DNA from: Szabonella alba | GTDB lineage: Bacteria; Pseudomonadota; Alphaproteobacteria; Rhodobacterales; Rhodobacteraceae | Assembly (NCBI RefSeq): GCF_016765775.1 | Contig: NZ_JAESVN010000002.1 | Location: 186,001 to 250,000, forward strand | Direction: 5' to 3' | Length of the DNA: 64,000 nt | Part shown: positions 17,821 through 25,600 of the stretch, in pieces | Numbering within the stretch: the first letter of the stretch is position 1 | How the letters are laid out: every line of letters starts with the position of its first letter | Translations under genes and position numbers: made by a program | The notes under the pieces: generated by a model | Told to the model about the DNA's origin: nothing | Database searches by the model: none | Seen by the model: the letters and a program-made list of their open reading frames with translations, nothing else

Positions 17821-18852
17821 TTAAACCATTTCCGGAACGATGATCCGCGGATCAAGGAAATGCTGCCCGGCGATCCCGGCATCCTCACCCCGCGCCGCAC
17901 GCAGCATCAGTTCCATCAGATCGGTGCAAAGCTCGGCCAGCGGTGTCGAGATGACGGTGGTGGCATAGCCATCGGCCAGCGCGGCCCGGCTTTCGGCGGT
18001 CAGTTCGTTTACCACCAGCGCGATACGCGGGCTGGCATGAACCTCGCGCAGCGCCGCGATGGCCCCTTCCATGCCGCCCCCGGCGACATAGATCCCCGCC
18101 AGATCGGGATGCCTGCGCACCAGATCCAGCGTCGCCTCATAGGTGAATTGCCGCGTCTCCAGATTGACCAGCGTTTCCAGCATCGAAAATTCCGGCGCGT
18201 TTTCCCGCACATAGGACCGGAAACCCACTTCGCGCAGATCATGCCCGTGCCAGCGGTTGCCCCCGACAAAAACCGCCAGCTTGCCCGGCCGCCGCACCCG
18301 CCCGGTGATCGTCCAGGCGGCGATGCGGCCGATCTTCATGTTGTTCAGCCCCAGATAGTTGCGCCGCACCCCTTGGGCAAAGTCATTGAGAAGGGCAAAG
18401 ACCGGCACGCCCTCGGCCTGCAATTCCTGCACGGCTTGTGTCAGGCGCTGATGGTTGACCGCCACCGCCGCCACTGCATCGCATTTTCCCGCCAGCAGGC
18501 GCAGTTCCGCCGCGAAATCCTCGGGCGACTGGGAGGACGCATAGCGGATCACCGCGCGACCGCGTATATCGTTGCGCGCCTGCAGCGCCGCCTCGATCTC
18601 CTGCGCGAAATTGCGGTAGAACTCCTGCGCTTTCTTGATCAGCACGAAGCCAAAGGTCATTTCGGGCCGTGCGGCATCCAGATTCTGCGAAAGCCGCCCC
18701 CGCGCGTGATAGCCCACCCGATGCGCGGCCTCGGCAATCCGCCGCAGCGTGTCTTCACGCACCCGCATCCGCCCGTTCAGCGCACGGTCGACCGTGGTGA
18801 CGCTGATCCCCGCCTCACGGGCGACATCCTTGACGGTCGGGCGACGGGCCAT
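17821..18852 (-). CDS. LacI-family transcriptional regulator of the inositol operon
   Basis: 343 residues from the ATG at 18852. The N-terminal helix-turn-helix is classic LacI: PTVKDVAREAGISVTTVDRA followed by LNGRMRVREDTLRRI. The rest is a periplasmic-binding-protein-like effector domain (FGFVLIKKAQEFY, VFALLNDFAQGVRR, GIYVAGGGMEGAIAAL, DPRIIVPEMV), close to the ribose-binding type in regulators of sugar ABC operons. An upstream in-frame ATG at 18870 overlaps the predicted -10 element, so 18852 is the better start, with a very short leader and no clear Shine-Dalgarno. It probably represses the divergently organised inositol genes and itself, with an inositol derivative as inducer; this is inferred from the shared operators. 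Confidence 0.88.
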   Translation of the reverse strand: MARRPTVKDVAREAGISVTTVDRALNGRMRVREDTLRRIAEAAHRVGYHARGRLSQNLDAARPEMTFGFVLIKKAQEFYRNFAQEIEAALQARNDIRGRAVIRYASSQSPEDFAAELRLLAGKCDAVAAVAVNHQRLTQAVQELQAEGVPVFALLNDFAQGVRRNYLGLNNMKIGRIAAWTITGRVRRPGKLAVFVGGNRWHGHDLREVGFRSYVRENAPEFSMLETLVNLETRQFTYEATLDLVRRHPDLAGIYVAGGGMEGAIAALREVHASPRIALVVNELTAESRAALADGYATTVISTPLAELCTDLMELMLRAARGEDAGIAGQHFLDPRIIVPEMV

Positions 18853-18867
18853 GACGGATATTTTCTG

Positions 18868-18896
18868 CATATGACGAATTCACGTCATACTGCCAA
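18868..18896 (-). promoter_or_regulatory. Promoter of the LacI-family regulator with embedded palindromic operator
   Basis: On the minus strand TTGGCA (-35, 18891-18896) is 17 bp from CATATG (-10, 18868-18873). The spacer carries TATGACG-N6-CGTCATA (18870-18889), a perfect 7+7 inverted repeat. Its position over the spacer and -10 predicts autorepression by steric block. Transcription would begin near 18861, leaving an almost leaderless message for the ATG at 18852. Confidence 0.65.
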
Positions 18897-18939
18897 GCCC
18901 CCGCCTGCCTGACAAGCCCCACCGTCAGGCCCCGGCCCT

Positions 18940-19010
18940 TTCATCCTGGCAAAAATACCTTCGGGGGTGAGCTGCACTTTCTGCGGCAAGGGGGCAGACA
19001 GCCCCCTTGC
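18940..19010 (-). repeat. Hairpin + GAGGTATTTT-type intergenic repeat, copy 2 (terminator of msrC)
   Basis: On the minus strand, two bases after the msrC stop, a perfect 10-bp stem GCAAGGGGGC/GCCCCCTTGC (18986-18995 with 19001-19010) is followed by CACCCCCGAAGGTATTTTTG (18950-18969) and then CCAGGATGAA. Copy 1 at 4935-4981 has the same order: GGGGGC stem, then CACCCCCGAGGTATTTT, then CCAAGATGAA. Here 17 extra bases separate the stem from the conserved block. It likely terminates msrC transcription. Confidence 0.7.
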
Positions 19011-19012
19011 CC

Positions 19013-19468
19013 TTATTCCGCCGCGACAAACAGCCGGTCCAGAATCGCGACCAGCGCCGCCACATCGGTTTCGGTAAAGGCGTCGGGGCTGTCGCTGTCC
19101 AGATCCAGCACCCCCAAAAGCCGCCCCGCCCCGTTGCGCACCGGAATGACCAGTTCCGACCGCGTGGAGGAAGAACAGGCAATATGACCCGGAAAGGCCT
19201 CGACATCCGGCACAAGCTGCACCTCGCCGGTCCGCGCCGCCGCCCCGCAGACGCCGCGCGAAAACGGGATGGTCAGACAGCCATGCCCGCCCTGATAGGG
19301 CCCGATTTTCAACATCTCCGGCCCGGTCACGCGGTAGAACCCGGTCCAGTCGGAACGTTCATGCGCGTGGTGCAGTTCGCAGGCGATGGTCGCCATCAGC
19401 GCCACCGCATCCGTCTCGTTATGGCACAGCGCGTCAAGATCCCGCGACAGGGTTTGATAATCGGGCAT
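19013..19468 (-). CDS. msrC: Free methionine-(R)-sulfoxide reductase (GAF-type)
   Basis: 151-residue single GAF-domain enzyme that reduces free methionine-(R)-sulfoxide. The three redox cysteines of the family are present in order: HGCLTIPFSRGVCGAA (two) and GHIACSSSTRSELVIP (one). The start MPDYQTLSRDL and the SDWTGFYRV segment also match fRMsr proteins. It lies 20 bp after the thiolase gene on the same strand, and a hairpin repeat terminates it. Cytoplasmic oxidative-damage repair. Confidence 0.92.
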   Translation of the reverse strand: MPDYQTLSRDLDALCHNETDAVALMATIACELHHAHERSDWTGFYRVTGPEMLKIGPYQGGHGCLTIPFSRGVCGAAARTGEVQLVPDVEAFPGHIACSSSTRSELVIPVRNGAGRLLGVLDLDSDSPDAFTETDVAALVAILDRLFVAAE

Positions 19469-19488
19469 GGTCTTTCCTTCTAAAGGCT

Positions 19489-20661
19489 TCAGGGGCGCTC
19501 AATGGCGATGGCCGTGCCTTCGCCACCGCCGATACAGATTGCTGCCACACCGCGCCGCAGGCCCCGCGTCTCCAGCGCATGCAGCAAGGTCACGATGATC
19601 CGCGCGCCCGAGGCGCCGATCGGATGGCCCAGCGCGCAGGCACCGCCATTCACATTGACCACATCGGACGACAGCGCCATTTCACGCATGAAGGCCATCG
19701 GCACCACGGCGAATGCCTCATTCACCTCCCACAGATCCACATCCGCAACATCCCAGCCCAGCCGCGCCAGCAGTTTCCGCGCCGCCGGAACCGGGGCTGT
19801 CGGGAAATCGGCAGGGGCCCCGGCATGGCTGGCATGGCCCCGGATCACCGCCCGCCGCGGCAACCCCGCCGCCGTGACCGCCCTGCGCGATCCGACCAGC
19901 AGCGCCGCCGCCCCGTCGGATATGGAAGAGGAATTTGCCGCCGTGACCGTGCCCTCCTTGCGAAAGGCCGGTTTCAGCAGCGGGATCTTTTCAGGCCGCG
20001 CCGTGCCGGGCTGTTCATCCTCGCGCACCGTCACATCGCCCTTGCGGCCCGCCACGGTGACCGGCGTGATCTCGGCCCCAAAGGCGCCGCTTTGCTGCGC
20101 CTCCAGCGCCCGGGTCAGCGACCGCAGCGCATAATCATCCTGTTCGGCGCGACTGAAGCCGAAAGCGCCCGCGCAATCCTCGGCGAAGCTGCCCATCAGA
20201 CGGCCCCGGTCATAGGCATCCTCCAGCCCGTCCAGAAACATGTGATCCAGCACCTGACCATGGCCGATCCGCGCCCCGGTGCGCATTTTGGGCAGCAGAT
20301 AGGGCGCCTCGGTCATGCTTTCCATGCCGCCCGCAACCACAAGGTCCGCCGATCCCGCGCGAATGCGGTCATGGGCCAGCATCACCGCCATCATGCCCGA
20401 TCCGCACATCTTGTTCAGCGTGGTCGCCGGAACGCCCTGCGGCAGGCCCGCCGCGAATCCCGCCTGCCGGGCCGGGGCCTGCCCCTGCCCCGCCGGCAAC
20501 ACGCAGCCCATAATCAGATCATCAACCTGCCCCGGGTCCGCGCCGCCCAGCGCCGCGCGAATCGCCGCACCGCCCAGAACCGGCGCTGCCACGCCGCTGA
20601 ATGCGCCATGAAACCCGCCCATCGCCGTCCGGGCCGCCCCCGCGATCACCACATCTGCCAT
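19489..20661 (-). CDS. Acetyl-CoA C-acyltransferase (thiolase)
   Basis: 390-residue thiolase. The nucleophilic Cys is in LNKMCGSGMMAV (about residue 86), the His in VNEAFAVVP, and the C-terminal catalytic Cys in AICIGGGEG, with GGACALGHPIGASGARI between. All catalytic residues are intact. It condenses two acetyl-CoA or cleaves acetoacetyl-CoA (biosynthetic type, PhaA/AtoB-like). No partner genes such as phaB lie nearby, so the pathway is open. It is divergent from the STAS gene, and a 9-bp inverted repeat sits in the 84-bp gap. Confidence 0.93.
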   Translation of the reverse strand: MADVVIAGAARTAMGGFHGAFSGVAAPVLGGAAIRAALGGADPGQVDDLIMGCVLPAGQGQAPARQAGFAAGLPQGVPATTLNKMCGSGMMAVMLAHDRIRAGSADLVVAGGMESMTEAPYLLPKMRTGARIGHGQVLDHMFLDGLEDAYDRGRLMGSFAEDCAGAFGFSRAEQDDYALRSLTRALEAQQSGAFGAEITPVTVAGRKGDVTVREDEQPGTARPEKIPLLKPAFRKEGTVTAANSSSISDGAAALLVGSRRAVTAAGLPRRAVIRGHASHAGAPADFPTAPVPAARKLLARLGWDVADVDLWEVNEAFAVVPMAFMREMALSSDVVNVNGGACALGHPIGASGARIIVTLLHALETRGLRRGVAAICIGGGEGTAIAIERP

Positions 20662-20669
20662 CTGCGCCC

Positions 20670-20705
20670 CCCTGTTCGCCGCTTACCGGATGCTAACGAA
20701 CAGGG
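20670..20705. promoter_or_regulatory. Inverted repeat in the thiolase/STAS divergent promoter region
   Basis: CCCTGTTCG (20670-20678) and CGAACAGGG (20697-20705) are perfect 9-bp complements separated by 18 bp, lying between the divergent thiolase start (20661) and STAS start (20746). The half-site spacing of about 2.6 helical turns centre to centre fits a dimeric regulator, but none is identified. Confidence 0.45.
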
Positions 20706-20745
20706 TCTAGGCTGCAACCATCGAAACCGGGGAAGGACCGAAAGA

Positions 20746-21075
20746 ATGGAGATTGCGGCACGGAAACACGGCCCGCTGCTGGAGGTTACGGTAATGGAAA
20801 ACCGCATCGACGCGGCCTGCGCGATCCAGTTCAAGGAACGCATGCGCGAGGTGACGGAAACGCCGTCGGACCGGGTGCTGCTGGATCTGTCGCAGGTGCA
20901 GTTTCTGGACAGTTCCGGGCTGGGCGCGGTCGTCGCCGTGCGCAAGCATCTGGGGGAGGAGCGGCCGCTTGATCTGACCGGCCTGACGCCGACGGTGCAG
21001 AAAGTGTTCCGCCTGACGCGGATGGATACGGTTTTCACCATCCTGCCCTCTGGCGGATTGCGCGACGCGGGCTGA
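20746..21075 (+). CDS. STAS-domain anti-sigma factor antagonist
   Basis: 109 residues forming a single STAS domain, like SpoIIAA/RsbV/BtrV. The key segment VLLDLSQVQFLDSSGLGAVV contains the conserved Ser that a partner kinase phosphorylates, with the downstream helix VVAVRKHLGEE. The ATG at 20746 follows GGAAGGA. It is two bases from the next gene, an RsbW-like ATPase, so the two form a partner-switching module. No PP2C phosphatase or sigma factor is adjacent, so the regulated target lies elsewhere. Confidence 0.9.
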   Translation: MEIAARKHGPLLEVTVMENRIDAACAIQFKERMREVTETPSDRVLLDLSQVQFLDSSGLGAVVAVRKHLGEERPLDLTGLTPTVQKVFRLTRMDTVFTILPSGGLRDAG

Positions 21076-21076
21076 C

Positions 21077-21523
21077 ATGACGGGCACGGCAGAACCCGGA
21101 TCGACCGGATTTACCAGAATGACGCTTACCTCCGATCCCGCCTCGGTGCGTGCGGCGCTGGAACGGTTGTTTTCGCATCCTCCGTTCAGCGATCTGGACG
21201 CAGATCTGCGCGGCACCGCCGAAATTGTCATGGCCGAGATCCTGAACAATATCGTCGAACATGCCTATGCCGGAGAGGGGGGGCGGATCGAGATGGCGCT
21301 GCAGGACGGGGAAGGCGGGCTGCACTGCAGCATTTCAGATCGCGGGCGCCCCTTTCCGCTGGGCGAGCCTCCGGCGGGTGGGCTGCCGGACCTGTCGGAT
21401 GACCTGCCAGAGGGAGGATTCGGCTGGGCGCTGATCCGCGCCTATGCCGAAGATCTGAACTATGAACGCCGCGATGGCTGGAATCATCTGCGGTTTCGCA
21501 TCGGCCCCGGATTACCTGCCTGA
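21077..21523 (+). CDS. RsbW/SpoIIAB-like anti-sigma factor serine kinase
   Basis: 148-residue HATPase_c protein. The N-box Asn is in AEILNNIVEHAY, the G1 box resembles CSISDRGRPFP, and a G2-like GGFGWALIRAYAEDLNY segment follows. Family members bind an anti-sigma antagonist or sigma factor and phosphorylate the STAS partner on Ser. The gene starts one base after the STAS stop, so the pair is translationally linked. The protein ends in a beta strand (NHLRFRI), as in RsbW. The sigma factor it controls is not encoded in this window. Confidence 0.88.
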   Translation: MTGTAEPGSTGFTRMTLTSDPASVRAALERLFSHPPFSDLDADLRGTAEIVMAEILNNIVEHAYAGEGGRIEMALQDGEGGLHCSISDRGRPFPLGEPPAGGLPDLSDDLPEGGFGWALIRAYAEDLNYERRDGWNHLRFRIGPGLPA

Positions 21524-21653
21524 ACCGGACTAATCCCCCCTGCCCGCAAGAATCGTTGCACAACCGGAAACACCGCCCTGAAATTGCCTTGAAGGATTCA
21601 TTTTGCCGCCTTTGACTGGCGCGATTCTCAGGGTGTAGCTGCAAAACGGCTTC

Positions 21654-21700
21654 CCTCGGCGTCTCGAATAAATGCCCCCACCCAGCTCGGGGCGCCGAGG
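21654..21700 (+). other. Long-loop hairpin upstream of the gamma-glutamyltransferase gene
   Basis: CCTCGGCG (21654-21661) pairs with CGCCGAGG (21693-21700), loop 31 bases, in the 239-bp gap between the anti-sigma kinase and ggt. A TTGACT hexamer (21612-21617) upstream has only a weak -10 partner. It may terminate the STAS/kinase message or lie in the ggt leader. Nothing else stands out in this gap. Confidence 0.35.
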
Positions 21701-21762
21701 TTCTTCCCTCTTGGAATTCCACCCGCCCGACTCTAGCCTCTGGCGAAAGAGGAGGATGCGCG

Positions 21763-23340
21763 ATGCGGGATTTCCAACTGCCGGGCCGGTCCGGAGTTTA
21801 TGCCACAAACGGGATCTGCGCGACCTCGCATCCGCTGGCGGCGGGCGTCGCGCTGGATGTGCTGAAATCGGGTGGCAATGCGGTCGATGCGGCCATTGCA
21901 GGCGCGGTGCTTCTGGGCTTTTGCGAACCGCAGATGACCGGGCTGGGCGGCGACTGCTTCGTGCTGTTCAAACTGCCCGGATCGGAACAGGTCCATGCGT
22001 TGAACGGATCGGGCCGCGCGCCGATGGGGCTGGATGCGGCGGCGCTGCGCGCGCGCGGGATGACCACCATGCCGCTTTACGCGCCCGAGGCGGTGACGGT
22101 GCCCGGTGCGGTCGATGCCTTTTGCCGCCTGTCTGCCGATCACGGGCGTCTGGGTCTTGCCGACAGCCTTGCCCCCGCGATCCGCTATGCCGAGGAGGGC
22201 GTGCCCGTCGCCCCCCGGGTGGCAAGCGACTGGGCCGAGGCCGCACCGCTGCTGCAGGGCCGGGCGCGCGAAACGCTGCTGGCCGATGGCAAGCCGCTAC
22301 GACTGGGTCAGCTGTTCCGCGCCCCCGGTCAGGCCGAGGTTTTGCGCCGCATCGCGAAACAGGGCCGCGCGGGGTTTTATGAGGGCGAAGTGGCCGAGGA
22401 TATGGTCGCGTCATTGCGCGCGCTTGGCGGCTGCCACACGGCCGAGGATTTTGCCGCCACCACCTGTGACTATGTTGCCCCCGTTTCCGGCCCCTATCGC
22501 GGGGTGGATCTGATCGAGCATCCGCCGAACGGGCAGGGGGCGACCGCGATCCTGCTGTTGAAGATCCTTGCGCATTTCGACATGGCCGCGATGGATCCGC
22601 GCGGCGCCGACCGCATCCATATCGAGGCCGAGGCCACGAAACTGGCCTATGACGCGCGCAACCGCTTCCTCGCCGATCCCGACCACACCACGCGGCTGGA
22701 CCATATGCTTGCCGATGAAACCGCCGCCCGTCTGGCAGCCCTGATCGACCCCGGACGCGCCATGGCCGACCCTGCACCCCTGACCGAGGCGGTGCATAGG
22801 GATACGATCTATATCACCGTGGTGGATCGCGACCGCATGGCGGCGTCGCTGATCTATTCGGTCTATCACGCGTTCGGGGCCTGCCTTGCGTCGGACCGGT
22901 TCGGCATCAATTTCCAGAACCGGGGCGCGGGCTTCACCCTGACGCAAGGCCACCCGAATGAGGCGGCAGGCAGCAAGCGCCCGATGCATACGATCATTCC
23001 GGGAATGCTGGCCGAAAAGGGCCGCGTGACGATGCCCTTTGGCGTGATGGGCGGGGCCTATCAGCCGACGGGCCATGCGCGGCTGGTTTCGAACATGGTG
23101 GATTACGGGCTTTCGCCGCAAGAAGCGATGGACCTGCCCCGGGCCTTCAGCGGTGTGAAGGGGATGGAGGTTGAACGCGGCTATGGCGATGATGTGCGTG
23201 CCGATCTGGCCGCGCGCGGGCATAAGGTGGTTGAACCCGAGGTGCCGCTTGGCGGGTCGCAGGCCATCCTGATCCATGAAAGCGGCTTGCTTGAGGGCGG
23301 ATCGGACCCGCGCAAGGATGGCTGCGCGCTGGGGTATTGA
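21763..23340 (+). CDS. Gamma-glutamyltransferase family protein
   Basis: 525-residue N-terminal-nucleophile hydrolase. The large-subunit region has the family opening GICATSHPLAAGVALDVL and GGNAVDAAIAGAV, then GLGGDCF and HPPNGQGATAILLLKIL. The autoprocessing site maps to RDTIYITVVDRD, where the Thr after Asp aligns with the catalytic Thr that becomes the small-subunit N-terminus. The small subunit has GSKRPMHTIIPGM and FGVMGGAYQPTGHARL. I see no signal peptide, so it may be a cytoplasmic member acting on gamma-glutamyl amides or glutathione conjugates. GAGGAGGA precedes the ATG. It converges on dxs across repeat element A. Confidence 0.9.
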   Translation: MRDFQLPGRSGVYATNGICATSHPLAAGVALDVLKSGGNAVDAAIAGAVLLGFCEPQMTGLGGDCFVLFKLPGSEQVHALNGSGRAPMGLDAAALRARGMTTMPLYAPEAVTVPGAVDAFCRLSADHGRLGLADSLAPAIRYAEEGVPVAPRVASDWAEAAPLLQGRARETLLADGKPLRLGQLFRAPGQAEVLRRIAKQGRAGFYEGEVAEDMVASLRALGGCHTAEDFAATTCDYVAPVSGPYRGVDLIEHPPNGQGATAILLLKILAHFDMAAMDPRGADRIHIEAEATKLAYDARNRFLADPDHTTRLDHMLADETAARLAALIDPGRAMADPAPLTEAVHRDTIYITVVDRDRMAASLIYSVYHAFGACLASDRFGINFQNRGAGFTLTQGHPNEAAGSKRPMHTIIPGMLAEKGRVTMPFGVMGGAYQPTGHARLVSNMVDYGLSPQEAMDLPRAFSGVKGMEVERGYGDDVRADLAARGHKVVEPEVPLGGSQAILIHESGLLEGGSDPRKDGCALGY

Positions 23341-23413
23341 CGGCGAGTGGTGATCCCGCCCTTTGTCAGGAGCGATGCTTTGGCAAACCGCTGAGATGCC
23401 GTTGCGATTGGCA

Positions 23414-23617
23414 CGGGTGGGGAAAAGCACCGCTTTTCCCCGCCCGCAGCGCGAGCGTTGCCCCGGGACCAGCAGTCAAGAGAAACACCGGAGGACAGCG
23501 CCTGCCCGGGCGGAAGCGAAGCGCCCGCCATGGGGCGGGCGGGCGCTGTCCGGCGGCCTTGAGGCCACCGGATGGCAAGTAGAAGCGTTCCACATGGCCG
23601 GGGCCATGGCCCCGGCC
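23414..23617 (+). repeat. Multi-hairpin intergenic element, copy A
   Basis: It lies in the 312-bp convergent gap between ggt and dxs. Module 1: a 15-bp stem, 23414-23428 with 23432-23446, loop ACC, built around GGAAAAGC/GCTTTTCC, with one T-G wobble. Module 2: GGACAGCGCC (23493-23502) pairs with GGCGCTGTCC (23542-23551); the stem extends inward to about 16 pairs, with an inner hairpin. Module 3: GGCGGCC (23552-23558) with GGCCACC (23563-23569). Module 4: a perfect 22-bp palindrome, GGCCGGGGCC-AT-GGCCCCGGCC (23596-23617), followed by AAAGAAAGG. Copy B (53483-53699) keeps the module order and spacings. Confidence 0.75.
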
Positions 23618-23652
23618 AAAGAAAGGACCACGAGGACCTTGTCAGCAGCCTG

Positions 23653-25587
23653 TCAGGGCTGCTGCGCCATACGCGACCCCACCACCGACACGCCCAGAAC
23701 CTCCAGCGCCTTCGCCTCGATCTGCGCGGCGTCAAGGCCCGCCACCTGATACATCGCATCAGGGCTGGCCTGATCTATGAATGTATCGGGCAGCACCATG
23801 GAGCGGAATTTCAGCCCCCGGTCAAACACGCCCTCATCGGCCAGAAGCTGCGCGACATGACTGCCGAAACCGCCAATCGCGCCTTCCTCGACCGTCAACA
23901 GAACCTCATGGTCCGCCGCCAGCCGCAGAATCAGGTCGCGGTCCAGCGGCTTGGCGAAGCGCGCATCGGCCACGGTCGGCGCGATGCCCCGCGCGGCCAG
24001 CGCCTCGGCGGCGCGCAGGGCCTCCCCCAGCCTTGTGCCGAAGGACAGAATCGCAACGCGCGCGCCTTCCCGCATCACCCGGCCCTTGCCGATTTCAAGC
24101 GGGATGCCGCGCGCAGGCATCTCGACGCCCTCACCTTCCCCCCGAGGGTAACGGAAGGCGATGGGGCCATCCTCATGCGCGGCGGCGGTGGCGACCATAT
24201 GCACAAGCTCGGCCTCATCGGCGGCGGCCATCACCACCATGCCGGGCAGATTGGCAAGGAAAGCCACATCGAAGGCGCCCGCATGGGTCGCGCCATCCGC
24301 GCCGACCAGCCCCGCCCGGTCAATGGCAAAGCGCACCGGCAGGCGCTGGATCGCCACATCATGCACGACCTGATCGTAGCCACGTTGCAGGAAGGTGGAA
24401 TAGATCGCGCAGAAGGGTTTCATCCCCCCCGCCGCCAGCCCGGCCGAAAACGTCACCCCATGCTGTTCGGCAATGCCCACATCGAAACAACGGCGCGGAA
24501 AGCGTTCGGCAAACAGGTTCAGCCCGGTGCCATCGGGCATTGCTGCCGTCACCGCCACGATCTTTTCATCCCGCGCGGCCTCATCCATCAGGGCCTGCGC
24601 GAAAACCTTGGTATAGGCGGGGGCGTTGGGGGTGGCCTTGGCCTGTTGCCCGGTCAGCACGTCGAACTTGCCGGTCGCATGGCCCTTGTCACGGGCGCGT
24701 TCGGCGGGGGCATAGCCCTTGCCCTTTTTCGTGATGACATGAATCAGGATCGGCCCCGTCGCCCGCGCCCGCGCCGTGCGCAGCACCGGCAGCAACTGGT
24801 CCAGATCATGCCCGTCGATGGGGCCCAGATAGGAAAAGCCCAGTTCCTCAAACATCGTGCCGCCGACGGCCATGCCCTTGAGCATTTCCTTGGCCCGCCG
24901 CGCGCCTTCCTGAAAAGGTTCGGGAAGCAGGCTGACCGCACCCTTGGCCGCCGCCTTCAGATCATGAAAGGGCGACCCGGAATAAAGCCGTGTAAGGTAG
25001 GACGACAGCGCCCCGACCGGCGGCGCGATCGACATTTCATTGTCATTGAGGATGACAAACAGCCGTTTCTTCAGCCCACCGGCATTGTTCATCGCCTCAA
25101 AGGCCATGCCGGCCGACATCGCGCCATCCCCGATCACCGCGACCGCATCGCCCGGATCGCCGCCCAGATCGGCCGCGCAGGCAAAGCCCAATGCCGCCGA
25201 GATCGAGGTGGAACTATGCGCCGCGCCGAACGGGTCATAGGCGCTTTCGGATCGTTTGGTGAAACCCGACAGCCCGCCCTCGGTCCGCAGGGTGCGGATG
25301 CGGTCGCGCCGCCCGGTCAGGATCTTGTGGGGATAACATTGATGCCCGACATCCCACACGATCTTGTCGCGCGGTGTGTCGAATACCGCATGCAACGCCA
25401 CGGTCAGTTCGACCACGCCCAGCCCCGCGCCCAGATGCCCGCCGGTAACCGACACGGCGGAAATCGTCTCGGCCCGCAAGTCATCGGCAAGCTGACGCAA
25501 TTCGCGGTCGCTCAGCCGTTTCATGTCCACCGGCAGGGTGACACGGTCAAGCAGGGGCGTTTTCGGGCGGTTCTCGGCTTCGGTCAT
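23653..25587 (-). CDS. dxs: 1-deoxy-D-xylulose-5-phosphate synthase
   Basis: 644-residue ThDP-dependent enzyme that condenses pyruvate and glyceraldehyde-3-phosphate in the first step of the MEP isoprenoid pathway. It shows [48 protein letters not shown], the ThDP motif [30 protein letters not shown] and [15 protein letters not shown], all characteristic. The C-terminal transketolase domain ends with [13 protein letters not shown]. The start at 25587 (MTEAENRPK) removes an N-terminal extension reading into the ispA stop region. It is 13 bp downstream of ispA, giving a compact isoprenoid operon. Confidence 0.97.
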   Translation of the reverse strand: MTEAENRPKTPLLDRVTLPVDMKRLSDRELRQLADDLRAETISAVSVTGGHLGAGLGVVELTVALHAVFDTPRDKIVWDVGHQCYPHKILTGRRDRIRTLRTEGGLSGFTKRSESAYDPFGAAHSSTSISAALGFACAADLGGDPGDAVAVIGDGAMSAGMAFEAMNNAGGLKKRLFVILNDNEMSIAPPVGALSSYLTRLYSGSPFHDLKAAAKGAVSLLPEPFQEGARRAKEMLKGMAVGGTMFEELGFSYLGPIDGHDLDQLLPVLRTARARATGPILIHVITKKGKGYAPAERARDKGHATGKFDVLTGQQAKATPNAPAYTKVFAQALMDEAARDEKIVAVTAAMPDGTGLNLFAERFPRRCFDVGIAEQHGVTFSAGLAAGGMKPFCAIYSTFLQRGYDQVVHDVAIQRLPVRFAIDRAGLVGADGATHAGAFDVAFLANLPGMVVMAAADEAELVHMVATAAAHEDGPIAFRYPRGEGEGVEMPARGIPLEIGKGRVMREGARVAILSFGTRLGEALRAAEALAARGIAPTVADARFAKPLDRDLILRLAADHEVLLTVEEGAIGGFGSHVAQLLADEGVFDRGLKFRSMVLPDTFIDQASPDAMYQVAGLDAAQIEAKALEVLGVSVVGSRMAQQP

Positions 25588-25600
25588 GGGGTCGCCTGTT

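Noticed and set aside
23596-23617. 22-bp palindrome as a dxs terminator
   Set aside because: On the dxs (minus) strand the pyrimidine-rich stretch comes before the stem, not after, so it does not look like an intrinsic terminator for dxs.
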